From Amborella trichopoda (Eukaryota > Streptophyta > Magnoliopsida > Amborellales > Amborellaceae): DNA of 64,000 nt. The notes beneath the pieces are model-generated. The model ran no database searches. It was given only the letters and a program-made list of their open reading frames with translations, and was not told the origin of the DNA. Position numbers and translations under genes: made by a program. The stretch lies in NCBI RefSeq assembly GCF_000471905.2, contig NW_006498137.1:297626-361625 (forward strand). The letters are read 5' to 3'. Positions 11,001-23,000 of the stretch are shown piece by piece (position 1 is the stretch's first letter; each line of letters starts with the position of its first letter).

Positions 11001-14000
11001 CCGTTTGACCCGACAGCTAGGCGAACGTAGTGACAAGACTAGTGCGATGATTGGTTTGGCGCGACAGCTAGACGAGCACAGTAACTGGATCGGCACAACG
11101 GCTAAGCTACTCGATGACCAGACGGACGCCGCGATTAATCTGGCACAGTGACTAGTCTAGCACGGCAGCTAGACGGGCAGGGTAACAAGTCCGGCACAAT
11201 GGCTAAACTACTCGACAACAAGAATGGCATGACGACTGTCCTGACACGGTGACTAGTCTGGCGCGCAGCTATATGGGCACGGTAACTAGTCCGGCACAAC
11301 GGCTAAACTACTCGGCGTCAGGACTAGCACAACAGTGCAAGTGCAAGGCTCAACCAGCCCTCCAGTCAAACAAGAAAAAGGAGATGAGAGATCAAGGAAA
11401 TTGTGCCCAGCAGTGTGTAAAAGTGAGAAGGAAGAAAGATCATGCTCGGCGGTGTTCACTGTCGTGCGCAACAGTCAGAGAGAAAGGAAGGAAAATCACG
11501 TTCGGCAATATGCGCTGCTGCGAGCAACAGACAATGAGAGAAGTGAACATCACTCTCGGCAGTATGCACTGCCGTGTGCGACAAGCTGATAGGCTGAGAA
11601 AGAAAATGGACATTACGCTCGGCAGTATGCACTGCTGCGCACAACAGACAAGAGAGAGAAGAGAAATCATACTTGGCATTTGCACTGCCGTGCGCAACAA
11701 ACAAGAGAGAAGAAAAATTACGCACGGCATTTGCACTGCCGTGCGCAACAGACAAGAGAGAGAAGAACCATTACGCGCGGCATTTGCACTGCCGTGCGCA
11801 ACGGACAAAGGGGGGAGATGAAAGTCATGCTCGGCATTTGCATTGACGTGCGCAACGAACAGAGAGAGAAGAGAACGTCACGCTCGGCAGTAAGCACTGC
11901 CGCGCGCAATAGGCAGAGAAAGAAAATAAAATCATGCTCGGCATTTGTACTGCCGTGCGCAATGAACAAGGAGGGAAGAGATCGTCACGCTCGGCAGTAT
12001 GCATTGCCCTGCGCAACAGACTGAGGGGAACATGAGACGAGAAAGAAGCAGAGAGAAAAAGAAAGAGAAGAGAAGAAAAAGAAAGAAGAGAAAGAGAAAA
12101 GGAAAGAGAGAAGAAAGAAAAGGAAAGAAGAAAGAGAGAAAAGGAAAGAAGAAAGAAAGAGAAGGAAAGAAGAAAGAGAGAAAAGAAAGAAGAAAGAAGA
12201 AAGAAGAAAGAAGAAAGAAGAGAGAGAAAGTTTACCTTAAACCCGGAGGTACCACCAAAAGTCTTCTCTCTCCTCTCTCTTTCTCTAAGACGTGACCAAA
12301 TCTCAAGCAAAAAGTAGAATTTTATTGATTTTCTTGGTTCCATTACATGAGGTGCGTGCTTGTTTATATAAAAGTGGGACCCGAAGGTGGGTGTACACTC
12401 AAAAGTTGACCTAATTGTTAGAAATTAACAATTAAGTGAATTATAAATATTCTAAGAAAATGGGGCAAAATGACGAGTTTGCCCTTGCACCAACAATCCA
12501 TGAAATTCCAATTGAATCCCTGCTGTGCCCAAGAACTCTTGCAATCTTCCCGAGTTGGTTCGAGGTCTTTCCGGTCTCCATTCGGCCGAAAGATGATTCT
12601 TTTCTTGATTGGCTCGGCCGTTTTGATACCATTTTCGAGCCACAGATCGGGTCTTTGGGCCACGACCGCAAAGTGCAAAAATCACGAGGAACGTGCGATC
12701 TTATTTTAAAGACTACGCGCGTTTCTTGATGTTCTTCGATGATTTCTTCGCTGAATATCGACGAGCAAGTCGTCATGAGCGTTTGGCGACGAATGTGGCT
12801 TGACTTAGTGTCCGAATGACCATTTTCTATTTTTTATCCTTTGGCCGGATTTTGGTTTCTGGTGACCGGAAAGTGCAGCAATTTCATACTCGTCGCATGT
12901 CAAATCTGATCGTCCATCACGTGCGAGGTTCGGCTCTGATGACGCCTCGAACCTTGTGCTTGTAATGGGTCTGATTTCGGGTCGATCTGACGTGCGAATG
13001 TCATGATGTGGCCGCTCAATCGAGGTGTTCTCCTGCTGGAAAACCTGCAACCTTGCCTTGAATCGTGATCTTCTCTCATGTTTTTCTCTTGGCTCGGGCC
13101 ACTACATGGGTAGTGCCACATATCAAAATGCTTGGGTCGACGAAACGAACACGCCCGTAAAATTTGAGCTTGATCCGGCTTTGGATGAGCGAGATATGGC
13201 TTTTAAAAGTTGAGCCCGAAACCCATGAACACAGTTTCCATAAATGGAATTTGGTCCACTGAGGGTGCACGGTAATAGCGTGTGACTTATCCATTTCGGG
13301 TAATTTGGCCATAACTTGGTTTAGGAATGTCTGATCAAACTGAAACTTGGTCCCTGGGGGTTTTCGGATGTTCCGGATCCAATGACGGTGGTCCCATGGT
13401 CGTTTGAAGCTCCGATGATAGGGTTGTAGTTATAAAGTCCATTTCAAGGCGATAGAGGCTGATTTTCCCAAAACTATTTTTGTGTTTGTACTGCCTTAGA
13501 CTTGTCAGATTGCGATGAAACTTGGCAGGTGTTCTTAGGAGACCTTTATCAACATTCTTGATCGCTCTTGGGTCATTCTGAGACTGTTGGAATTTTGCTT
13601 CTGGATCAGGGCTTATTATCCTACAGCTTCCATAGTCTACTGGCACTTGGTATTTGTGGACCTAGGTCGCAAATTGCTTTTCTCTTTATTCGCAACGGGG
13701 ATACAAGTGTTAAAAAATACCCTTAAACAATGTGATGGTTGATTTTACTAATATACAATTGAGAAAGAAATGCAGGGTATTTGTTTCCTATTAATTTTCA
13801 ATACGTAACTACACAAATTTAATGCTTATGACATTGAAGATATCATGAATAAGGATCGTCTATTTTTTTGTTTTTCACACATTTGGCAATTTTATAAATA
13901 ATGGGCTTGAAAGGTTGTCATTAAGACAAAAAATGCATGAATGTGTGAGTCCAATATGTGTGAATCTGCAAGTTCAAACTTTCGACGGATGGTGTTTCTT

Positions 14001-17000
14001 TAACAGTCTAACCCAAAATTTTGGATGCCTTTAGCTTTTAGTTTATAGAATTTTTTTTTGTGTGCATCTGAGCTTTTTTAACAAGTTTTTAATATTATTC
14101 TTTTGAAGAAGCACTGCATTATTGCATGGCAGTATCCTTGGTTGGGCCTTAACGTTAACCCACCATTTTCTTGATCTTGTTCAATGCTATATTAACAGTC
14201 TTCCTTAACAGTGGAAGGGGTTAGAATTATAAGAAATGTCCAATTCTTTCCTTTTTTGGAATATAGTTTTGTTCCAAATAAGAAATATGTTTCACCTGGC
14301 ATGTGTTATTACTTAGTGTCCTAGACTTCTTTTAAATAAGCTCATTAGCTAATGAGAAGTGGAGTGTTAAAATTTTCATGAACTACTCTTATATTTGGAA
14401 GAAAATTGATTAGATTTTTTCAGCTGGACATTTCACTATCTAATGCATTCATATTGTTATCTGGTAACAGGCCAGAAACTTCCGTTTCAACTGTGGCTTG
14501 GTATATGTTGCGGAGCCTGGGTATGTCTTTACGTTTTATACTTCATGGGTTTCTGTCATTTTCCTTTCTTGGTCTTCCTCTATTTTCAGATTGGTCCTGT
14601 ATATTTTTTTTTGTTATCCCAGGCATCTTCTTACATATGATTTGTAATTCTTATTAATATATTGTTAAGGACCATTAAATGAGATGCCTTCAAACGGGCA
14701 TGAATTTTTGCTCCAGGCTTGGAATATCAGGAACTTATGTTCCAACAATGCTGTTGGCTGAATAGTTCATGGATCGGATAGAGGCTACATTCCTCTGGAA
14801 ATGATTCACCTTTCTTTGTGATTTGTGCTTTTTTCACGGGGGAATGTACATCTTTTCAAATGTTGGAGAAAGATGCTTGCAACCTCAGGTGATTACTATA
14901 CATGGCACATGCTCAAGCTTCGATGGAGCTGACTGGAGAGCTTCTCACACACAAGCCAAGGGGAGAGTTTCTAGGGTTTTCTTTTAGGAGAAAGAATCTA
15001 TGAGAGAGAGGGCGCTTGCTGGTCTCTTGGAGAGAGGATGAAGAGGAGGTGCATAAAGAGCTAGAGGAGAGAGGTGTATGAATGGTCGGTTTCCTTAATA
15101 GTAGAAATCGCTCCCTCTCTTGTCCTCCCCTCTATTTATATTAAAAATTCTCTGGTTTCCTATCAATATGGAAACACTCTCCTCCTTAATTTGTATAGGA
15201 CTTCATTCAGATTGCCTCTATGTTAATTCCTTTGCTAATTAGAATGGGATTTGAACTAGATTTCCTCATCCATGTCTACTAATTTGGATAGGATTTAATC
15301 TATATTTTGTCATCCAAAACTAGTATTTTGATTAGGATGTTCAAAATCCTTATCCCACTCAATTTATCTCACATATCAATCCTAAATTTGTTAATGTGCC
15401 TTACTCTTATAGCCAACATGGTTAGCAAATCACATCCCTGTGAGGAATCATTCCACCCAAGAGTCGGACAACCCTCATAAACCAACATTTCCCACTTCAG
15501 TCGGTGCAAATATGAGTAAATCTCTCTTCCTTACTTTGCGAATGTGTCATGATGAAAGAACTATCCCATATGCCATAAATGAAATTCGTCGTGAGATATT
15601 TAAAAACTAGCACATCCCAATTGGGAGAACCACATTAAATTTCTATCAAACTAATGTGGACCGCCTCTACTCTTTATTCAAAATTGCTCCAACTTGACCT
15701 AGACTTTGTGATTCAGTATTCTCAATTAATACCTCCCACGCTTTATACTCAGAGAATAATCAACCTCATTGTACACTCATGTTCAACTTATTACATGAAA
15801 GACATTTCTCATTAAAATCTAGAATTTCAATTGCAATTAAGTAATATATTTGATTTAGTATTTTTTAAAAACACTGTTTACAAAAGATTACACTTGGTAG
15901 AAACTCGATATAGCTGACCTGCTAAGTGTCATGATGTGCATGGATGTCTCTGGTACCAATTATAATCTGATGCCAGTGGTCTTACCCCAATCTCAATGTT
16001 ATTCGATTTGACCACTTTTCTACCTTTGCTTCGAACCTAGTCGAATCAAATCACCATGGGAAGACACACTAAACTAGCTAGATCACATCTCCACTTTCTA
16101 AGATAGTCTTATGGTTTATGAGAGCACTTGGGTTCTTAACAACTGGCATTTATCACATGGTATAATAGGAGACAGGGATCATCTTGTTCACCTCTATGTA
16201 TATAATAGCAACAACAACGACAATAATAGTAATAGCAGCCGTAGTAGTAATAATCTTGCTAAGCACGTGTGATATGATCCATGTTGTAATTATACCATAC
16301 AGATTTTAGTTCTGTCGTTGCAATTATGCACATTAAGGGTTGCCCCAATGTGCCTCACATGAACATCCCTACTGCTCACACCTGGCTTTTATATAGGCTA
16401 CGTGATTCAATGGGATGTTATATAGATCATGTCAATTTCTGATATGGAATCTCATCTCATCTCAATTCACACACCTCGCACATTGCATCCTCCAATGTCC
16501 CTGACATTGAGGGTGGTTAACCTTGCATGACTAGAAAATCTAGCCTGCTGAAAATTCAACTAACAAGGATCATGTGGCCTAGTGTGCAATATTTGTGTCC
16601 AATGAACAAAAATTCGGTCGCCTTGCAACCTAGGCGTCTGTCTAAGCGGTATTTTTTCCGAACCGCCTAGTCGTGGCCTAGGCGGCATGTTCTAGGCGGG
16701 TCCGTCTAGGCGCCCGCCTAGGCGCTCGCCTAGGCGTTAAAGGTGCCTGCCTAAGCGATGTAAAAGACGGCCGCCTTGATCTGCACCTTTTTATGCCACT
16801 TGTCGGAAATGCTTTTTGCATGTAACAATATTTAGTAATTTATTGGTGAACCAAAAAATGGTATTAATTTAGTTTTAATTATTATCGAGACGGATTAGAC
16901 TTTTTATGCTACTTGTTGAAAATGCTTTTTACATGTAACAATTACTAATTTATTAGTAAATCAAAAAATAGTATTACTTCGTAATTTTTAATTTATCGAA

Positions 17001-20000
17001 AATGCTTTTTGCATGTAATAGTAATTATTAATTTATTGCTACACCAAAACAATAATATTAATTCATAATTATTAATTTATTGAAAATTCTTTTTGCATGT
17101 AACAGTTATTAATATTTTATTGGTAAACAACAAAATAGCATTAATATGTAATTATTAATTTATTGATAAACAAAAAAATAGTATTAATACAGTTTTAATT
17201 AATATATGGAGGGATTAGACTTTTTATGCCACTTGTCGAAAATACTTTTTGCATGTAACAGTCGTCATCATCATAGCTTTTACCCAATTAATTGGGGTTG
17301 GCTACATGAATCCTGATCCCCCATTTTACTCTGTTAAAGGCCATACCATCAGTGAGGCCATGAGTCCCCATATCTTTCCGAACTACTTCCAACTACGTCA
17401 TTTTGGGCCTACCCTTTGCCCTTTTCAGTCCTTTCACTTGAACTTACTCGTACCTCCTAACAGGTGTTGTACATGGTTGATGCTACACATGGCCAGCCCT
17501 CCTAAGTCTACTCTCTCTCATCTTATTGCCTATTAGTGCCACACCTAAATTCTCTCGAATGGATTCATTTTGAATTCTATCCCTTCTTATCTTGCCACTC
17601 ATCCGTATCAACATCCTCATCTCCGCTACACTTTTCTATGGGTATATTGTTTTTTGTCCGCCCAATATTTCACCCCATAGAGCAAAGCTGGTCTCACAAC
17701 TGTTCTATAGAACTTGCCCATCAGCTTCATTGGTATGTGGCGATTGCATAAAATTCTAGTTGCATATCTCCATTTCGTCCCATAGAGTAAAGATGGTCTC
17801 ATAATTATGTGTGCGACATCTTCCTTTGTCTCTCCATTTTTCTGAATGACCGACCCAAGATATCGAAAGTGCGGTCTTTTTTGTACTTCCTGACCGTCAT
17901 TCTTAACTACTTCCTCGTCTCCACTTCTATTACTCTGTCTTAGTTCGGCTAATTTTCAAACCTTTTGATTCTAGAGCATCCTTCAAAAGTTCTAACTTTG
18001 TGTTGACTTCGTTTTAGGTTTCATCGATCAAAACTATGTCATCTGCGAACAACATATACCACGGGACCATATCCTGTAGGTGCCTAGTTAAGTCGTTCAT
18101 AACGAAGATAAAGAGGTACGAGCTCAATGCTGACCCTTGATCTAGACCTATTGTCACTGAAAATTCACTCATCTCTCCACTACTTGTTCGTACACTAGTT
18201 AGCGCTCCATCATAAATATCCCTCACCAAGTAGATGAAGTGTCTGGAGACTCCTTTCTCTTCCAACACTCACCAAATCAAATCTTGAGGTACTCTATCAT
18301 AAGCGTTCTCTAGATCAATAAAGACCATGTGGAGGTCTTTTCCCTTTAACTCTAAACTTCTCAATCAGTTGTGTAAGTAGGAAAATAGCCTCAATTGTTG
18401 ACCTTCCTAGCATAAAACCAAATTGGTTTTCAGATACACTCGTTTCATGGCATAGTCATTGCTCATTCACACTTTCCAGAGCTTCATAGTATGGCTCATA
18501 AGCTTGATCCCTCAATAGTTCGCACAATTCTGTACGTCTCATTTGTTCTTCTAAATAGGTACCACAATATTTTTTCTCCATTTGTCAGGCATTTTCCTTA
18601 TTTTCAACACCTTGTCGAACAACTTCATCAGCCAGTCAATGCCAATCTCCCCCATGCACTTCCAAACCTCTATCGGGATACCATCTGGTCCTAAAGCCTT
18701 TCCTATCTTCATCCTTTTCAAAGCTTTTTTCACCTTCGATATCCTAATCCTACGAAGGTATTTATGACCTCCACCTTCATTTGTACCAACAGTTCCTTCT
18801 AACGCTATGTTCCCATAAATTAATAACAGTAATTATTAATTTATTGGTAAATTAAAAAATAGTATTAATTCATAATTATTAAGTTATCAAAAATACTTTT
18901 TTACATGTGACAATAATTATTAATTTATTGGTAAACCAAAAAATAGTATTAATTCATTTTTAATTAGACTTTTTATGCCACTTGTCATTTTGCGTGGCAC
19001 AATAATTATTAATTTATTGGTAAATGAAAAATAGTATTAATTCGTAATTATTAATTTATCGAAAATGCTTTTTGCATGTGATAGTAATTATTAATTTATT
19101 GGTAAACCAAAAATAGTATTAATTCGTAATTATTAATATATAGTATATGTAATAAAATGGGGGGAGGTGTGGGCGATCCAACTTAAAAAAAAAGACAACA
19201 CAGGTTGTCTTTGGGTCTGGGCACCTGCCTACCCCGAGCCCAAACTGCCATGTTTTTTAACATTGTTTGTGTCCAAACCATACACGTGCATTGAGGAAAT
19301 GGTAATACCATAAAGCAATAATATCGAAATTTCTAAGAGAGAATAAGTAGAAGTGTGAGTTGTGAATTATCGGTTATCTCTATGACTCCATTTCTTGCAA
19401 CTTTTCCTAAAATCTGTGTGCACACGTGCGTGTGTCTAATCTTAAAACAAGAATTCTTGTTTTGCACATGGAGATAACTAGAGGTGCTAGAGGTGAACAA
19501 GTGGTCATGGTTCACAAATGGTTTTGTACTAGTAGCATATGTTTTCCGCTCGGAGTCCCCATCTATGGATTCTATCATTTGTGAATAACCTCTTTGATGC
19601 CAAGTAAATCAAGGGGCCTAGTATGGATTAGACTTTTCCATATAGCTTTTAGGACCTCTTTTATGTTCTCATAATTTCTGATCACCTCGTGGACACTCTT
19701 GAGAGAGAAGTACCCATCTTGAGAGGGAACCTAGTTGATTTCTAGTGCCCATCATTGCGTGCAACTCCATGGGAGTGCTCTTTGGTGACTGAGAGAGTGT
19801 GTCATGTATGTTTTTCCTAGCACATGAATCTCTCCTTATGGTCTTGGAATCCCATAAGTTGTGTCTCCAAAGGTAGTTCTTCCTAATTAATGTTGACAAC
19901 ATGGACGCTGCTCCACTTGCCGACTCCCATCCTACCTTCACTTTTGGGTTTACAATCCGAGTTCCAATTGTCAGGACTTGGGTGTTTTTGGTTAAGTTGG

Positions 20001-23000
20001 TTACCCCATAGGAAGGCCTATTGAAGTTTCTCAAGGGTTATTGATTGTGGTGTAGGGGAGTATATTCACTGAACACCAATGTAGTATGATTGGGGTGCGA
20101 TAAGAGTTTATGAGAGTTAGTATTCCTGGGTATGAAAGTGATGCAATTTTCCAACCTTCAAGCCTAGGCAGGAATTTATCTAATGGAGCTTGGCAGTGGT
20201 GATATGTAAGTTTTCCTTCGAAAGTGGAACCAAGGTAAGTTACATGTAGGTCTGGGGGTTGCAATTCAAAAAAAGCAATGACTTTGATTTTAATAGAGTT
20301 GGGGGAGTGGAAGAAGAATATAGTTGCTTTGATGTGGTCTTTTAGGGTCCTGAGATGGTTTGAAGCGATCAAGGGAGGTTTTGAGGGATTGGTGAGCTTG
20401 TGGATGAATTGCTCCAAAGACCAAAAGGTCATCTATATAGAGTAAGTGGGAAGGGGGTGGAGGTGACTTTCCAGTCTCATGCATGTCAATGATCTTGTTG
20501 AAGCATTCCATGGCTAGAATGAAGAGGAGAGAGTGGGTTTCCCTGTCTTAGTACTTTTTGTCCTTACAAAGTCACCAAAAGGGGTCCCATTTAGGATTAT
20601 GAAGTACCTAGGGGTGGCAATGCCCATTTTGATTCACTTGATGAGGACTCCCCAGAATCATATCTTTTTAGTTTGTTTAAGAGAGTCTCAGTTAACGTTG
20701 TCAAAAGCTTTGTGAAGGTCAACCTTAAGGCAAAAGTAGCTTATTTGTTGTTATTAGCCATACTGTACGTAAGTTTGTGGGCTATGAAGGCTTTCTTAAA
20801 GATGCTCCACCCTTGAAAGTGTTGTGTTTTTGTGGCCTTTAAAGGCCTAGAGAGCTTGTAAAAATGAATTTTTATTATGGAATATGCACTTCAGCAAGTG
20901 TGTGTGTTGACTAACACAGAGTTGGGCGGTTTATGGCCCTGATTATGTCAAAAACCTTTACCCCTAGGCATATGATAGTAGGTCATCCCTTGTTGAGGTC
21001 GGCGAGATGCCCATTGATGATGTTTGTAGTCCAGGAGAACTGTGTGGTCTCCTGTATGCAGTTTTAGGTCTATGAGGGCAAAACCCAAAGCCTCAACAAC
21101 CTTTCTCACAGAATATACACATGACAATTGCATTACTGGGAAGTAGCCCTATAGAGGGACACGTGTACATGTGCATAGAGAGCCCCTTTTGCACTGTGGT
21201 GACAAGTGTTAGACTTGCGCTTAAAAGGGGGGACTGAAATCTGCATTCCAAGATCATGGTCCTATTGCTTATTGTTGAAGTTGGACAAGCCAATCATGAG
21301 CTCTTGCCGTGAGACTGTGGGTCATGGGTCGTTGTTGGGTTGGATAAGAAAACAGTAGTGGATCATGGTTCTTGGGTCAAGTGGAGTGCCCTTATTGTTG
21401 CTAATTTTGACCCATTAATAGCAGACCATTTCTAATATATTTTATTTTGGTATTAGAAATGTTTTACAATTTTTTTCAAAACTTTAAAAATTTATTTATA
21501 CTGTAAAATTCATTAAAATGGCAATTTCAAAAATTTTCAAAACTTGGAAGGCCACATGTGGGGACCAAGGATCTTGCCCCCATGTGTGTGTGCCGCCCAT
21601 GTGTGGGGTGTGTGGCCTTGAGGGGCCCACGTGATGCCCATAGGGGGGTGGCACACCCCCCCTATATGTTTTATTATTCGACTTTTAGTGAAAAGTTTAG
21701 TTAGTTAGGGAATCTTTTAAAATTAAAATAGATTTGATTCCTATTCAAATGGGAGTTTTACTTTTAAAAGATGGGTGTGGTTTCTATAAGGTTGCAACCT
21801 TAAACAATCCAATTAAGGCGCACCTCCAAATTTTATCATAGCATATAATTTTGGTGTAAAAACTTCTTAGGATTATCTCAAAGTCTATTTTCATATCTAA
21901 TTATAAAATTTTAAACTCCAAAAATGGTAAAAATCAAGTAGATCTATAAACATATGAAGCTCCAAAAAAGGTAAAAATCAAGTAGATCTATAAATATATG
22001 AAAATCTTGAAAATGGACAGTCTAGATCATATATTTCAAAATGCACTATGTCTGGGACTCAAAATCTTCTTCTTTTTTTTTCATATTCATACTACATCTC
22101 AATGTCGATGATCAATTAGAGGGTTTTCCAACATTAAAACAACCTTTTTCCGGTGGATTTTTGAGGTGCATCTTTAATTCTACATTTTAAGGTTGCAACC
22201 TTGTATAAAATTTTTCCTTAAAAGATTATCTTTGACTTCCTATAGATTTTGGAAGATATCGATAATACTAAAAGTGGTTATTTTTTTAATTCAAATTTAA
22301 ATAGAAGTTGGACATGGGTCAAAATATAAGAGGATAAGGTTCCTATTTTCCAATCATGATGACTAATTTGTGGGATGGATGGCTCAGATTGAATCTCTCT
22401 CACCCCACAGATTTTTTAAATATCCTAATGGTCTAGCCAGAAAATACAAATAAGGCATACTTGGAAGAAATCCTATTCAAAGGGGGACATAGATTTGTTT
22501 CTAATTAAACCTATTTTGAACCTCTGTCAATATCTTTTATGACAAGATCTCTCTCCCATGCCAAGATCTCTCTCTCACACTCCAAGTTACGTCGCTCTCT
22601 CACATGCCCCAAAGATCTCTCTCTTGCCATATTTCCCCTTCCTCTCATGCCAACCTCTCTCTCTTCCATATTCTCTCATGCCACCAAAAAGAAAATAAAA
22701 TAAGGGGGTGGCATGTGAAACTCAATAATTAGAGGTGGCTGTATTTTTGAAGAAAGAAGGGAGATGCCCAGCTTAGGGAGAGATCAACTCACAAACTCAG
22801 CTCTAATTTGTTCCTATAGGGTTTCTACCTAGTTGAGTTTTTGAGCTCTCTAAAACCCTAGATTGAAAGGTATTGCCCGTAAAGCGTTCCTATCTCAGAA
22901 ATTCCAGCAAGACTTAATCAGGTGTGGGTTGTGTTGAGCCCTTTGAGGGGTAATCTTCTCATAATTCATCTTAGTATTTCAGCCATATTTCACATTTTTC

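Larger units (their letters stand above)
10239..13705 (-). mobile_element. Probable 3.5-kb solo LTR, minus strand
   Basis: The ends are inverted (TGTAT at 10239, ATACA ending at 13705) and flanked by AGTG at 10235-10238 and 13706-13709. This fits an LTR with a 4-bp duplication, or 5 bp (AGTGT) if the edge shifts by one base. Read on the minus strand it has a TATA box (complement of 12363-12370), then AATAAA (complement of 12321-12326), then a purine/pyrimidine-rich and repeat-rich tail. The whole block is richer in GC than the gene's other introns. No gag-pol remains, hence the solo LTR call. The size would suit a Tat/Ogre-like or other large gypsy LTR. The family is not identified. Confidence 0.6.
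9914..14470 (+). other. DEG7: DEG7 intron, 4.56 kb, filled by a solo LTR
   Basis: Roughly three quarters of this intron is the LTR-like element at 10239-13705. The remaining sequence, 9914-10238 and 13706-14470, is AT-rich and shows nothing recognisable. Confidence 0.7.
16603..19265. mobile_element. Compound element with CCTAGGCG-rich end and minisatellite core
   Basis: The block is bounded by an 11-base direct repeat, TTTGTGTCCAA, at 16592-16602 and 19266-19276. Near the left end CCTAGGCG occurs four times (16635-16740), with related TCTAGGCG copies. A diverged version of the same motif lies near the right end (about 19213-19235). The core is an AT-rich tandem array, itself interrupted by an RTE LINE. 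Removing the block joins flanks cleanly at one copy of the repeat, so it behaves like a single DNA-transposon-type insertion. The superfamily is uncertain. Confidence 0.55.

Noticed and set aside
11249-12024. Open frames of up to 190 codons rich in Arg, Cys and Gln on both strands
   Set aside because: They follow the 55-bp tandem repeat; several frames on both strands stay open because the unit lacks stops. No family resemblance.
11825-12343. 172-codon minus-strand frame of FFLLSFS repeats
   Set aside because: It is the translation of the purine/pyrimidine simple tract in the presumed LTR.
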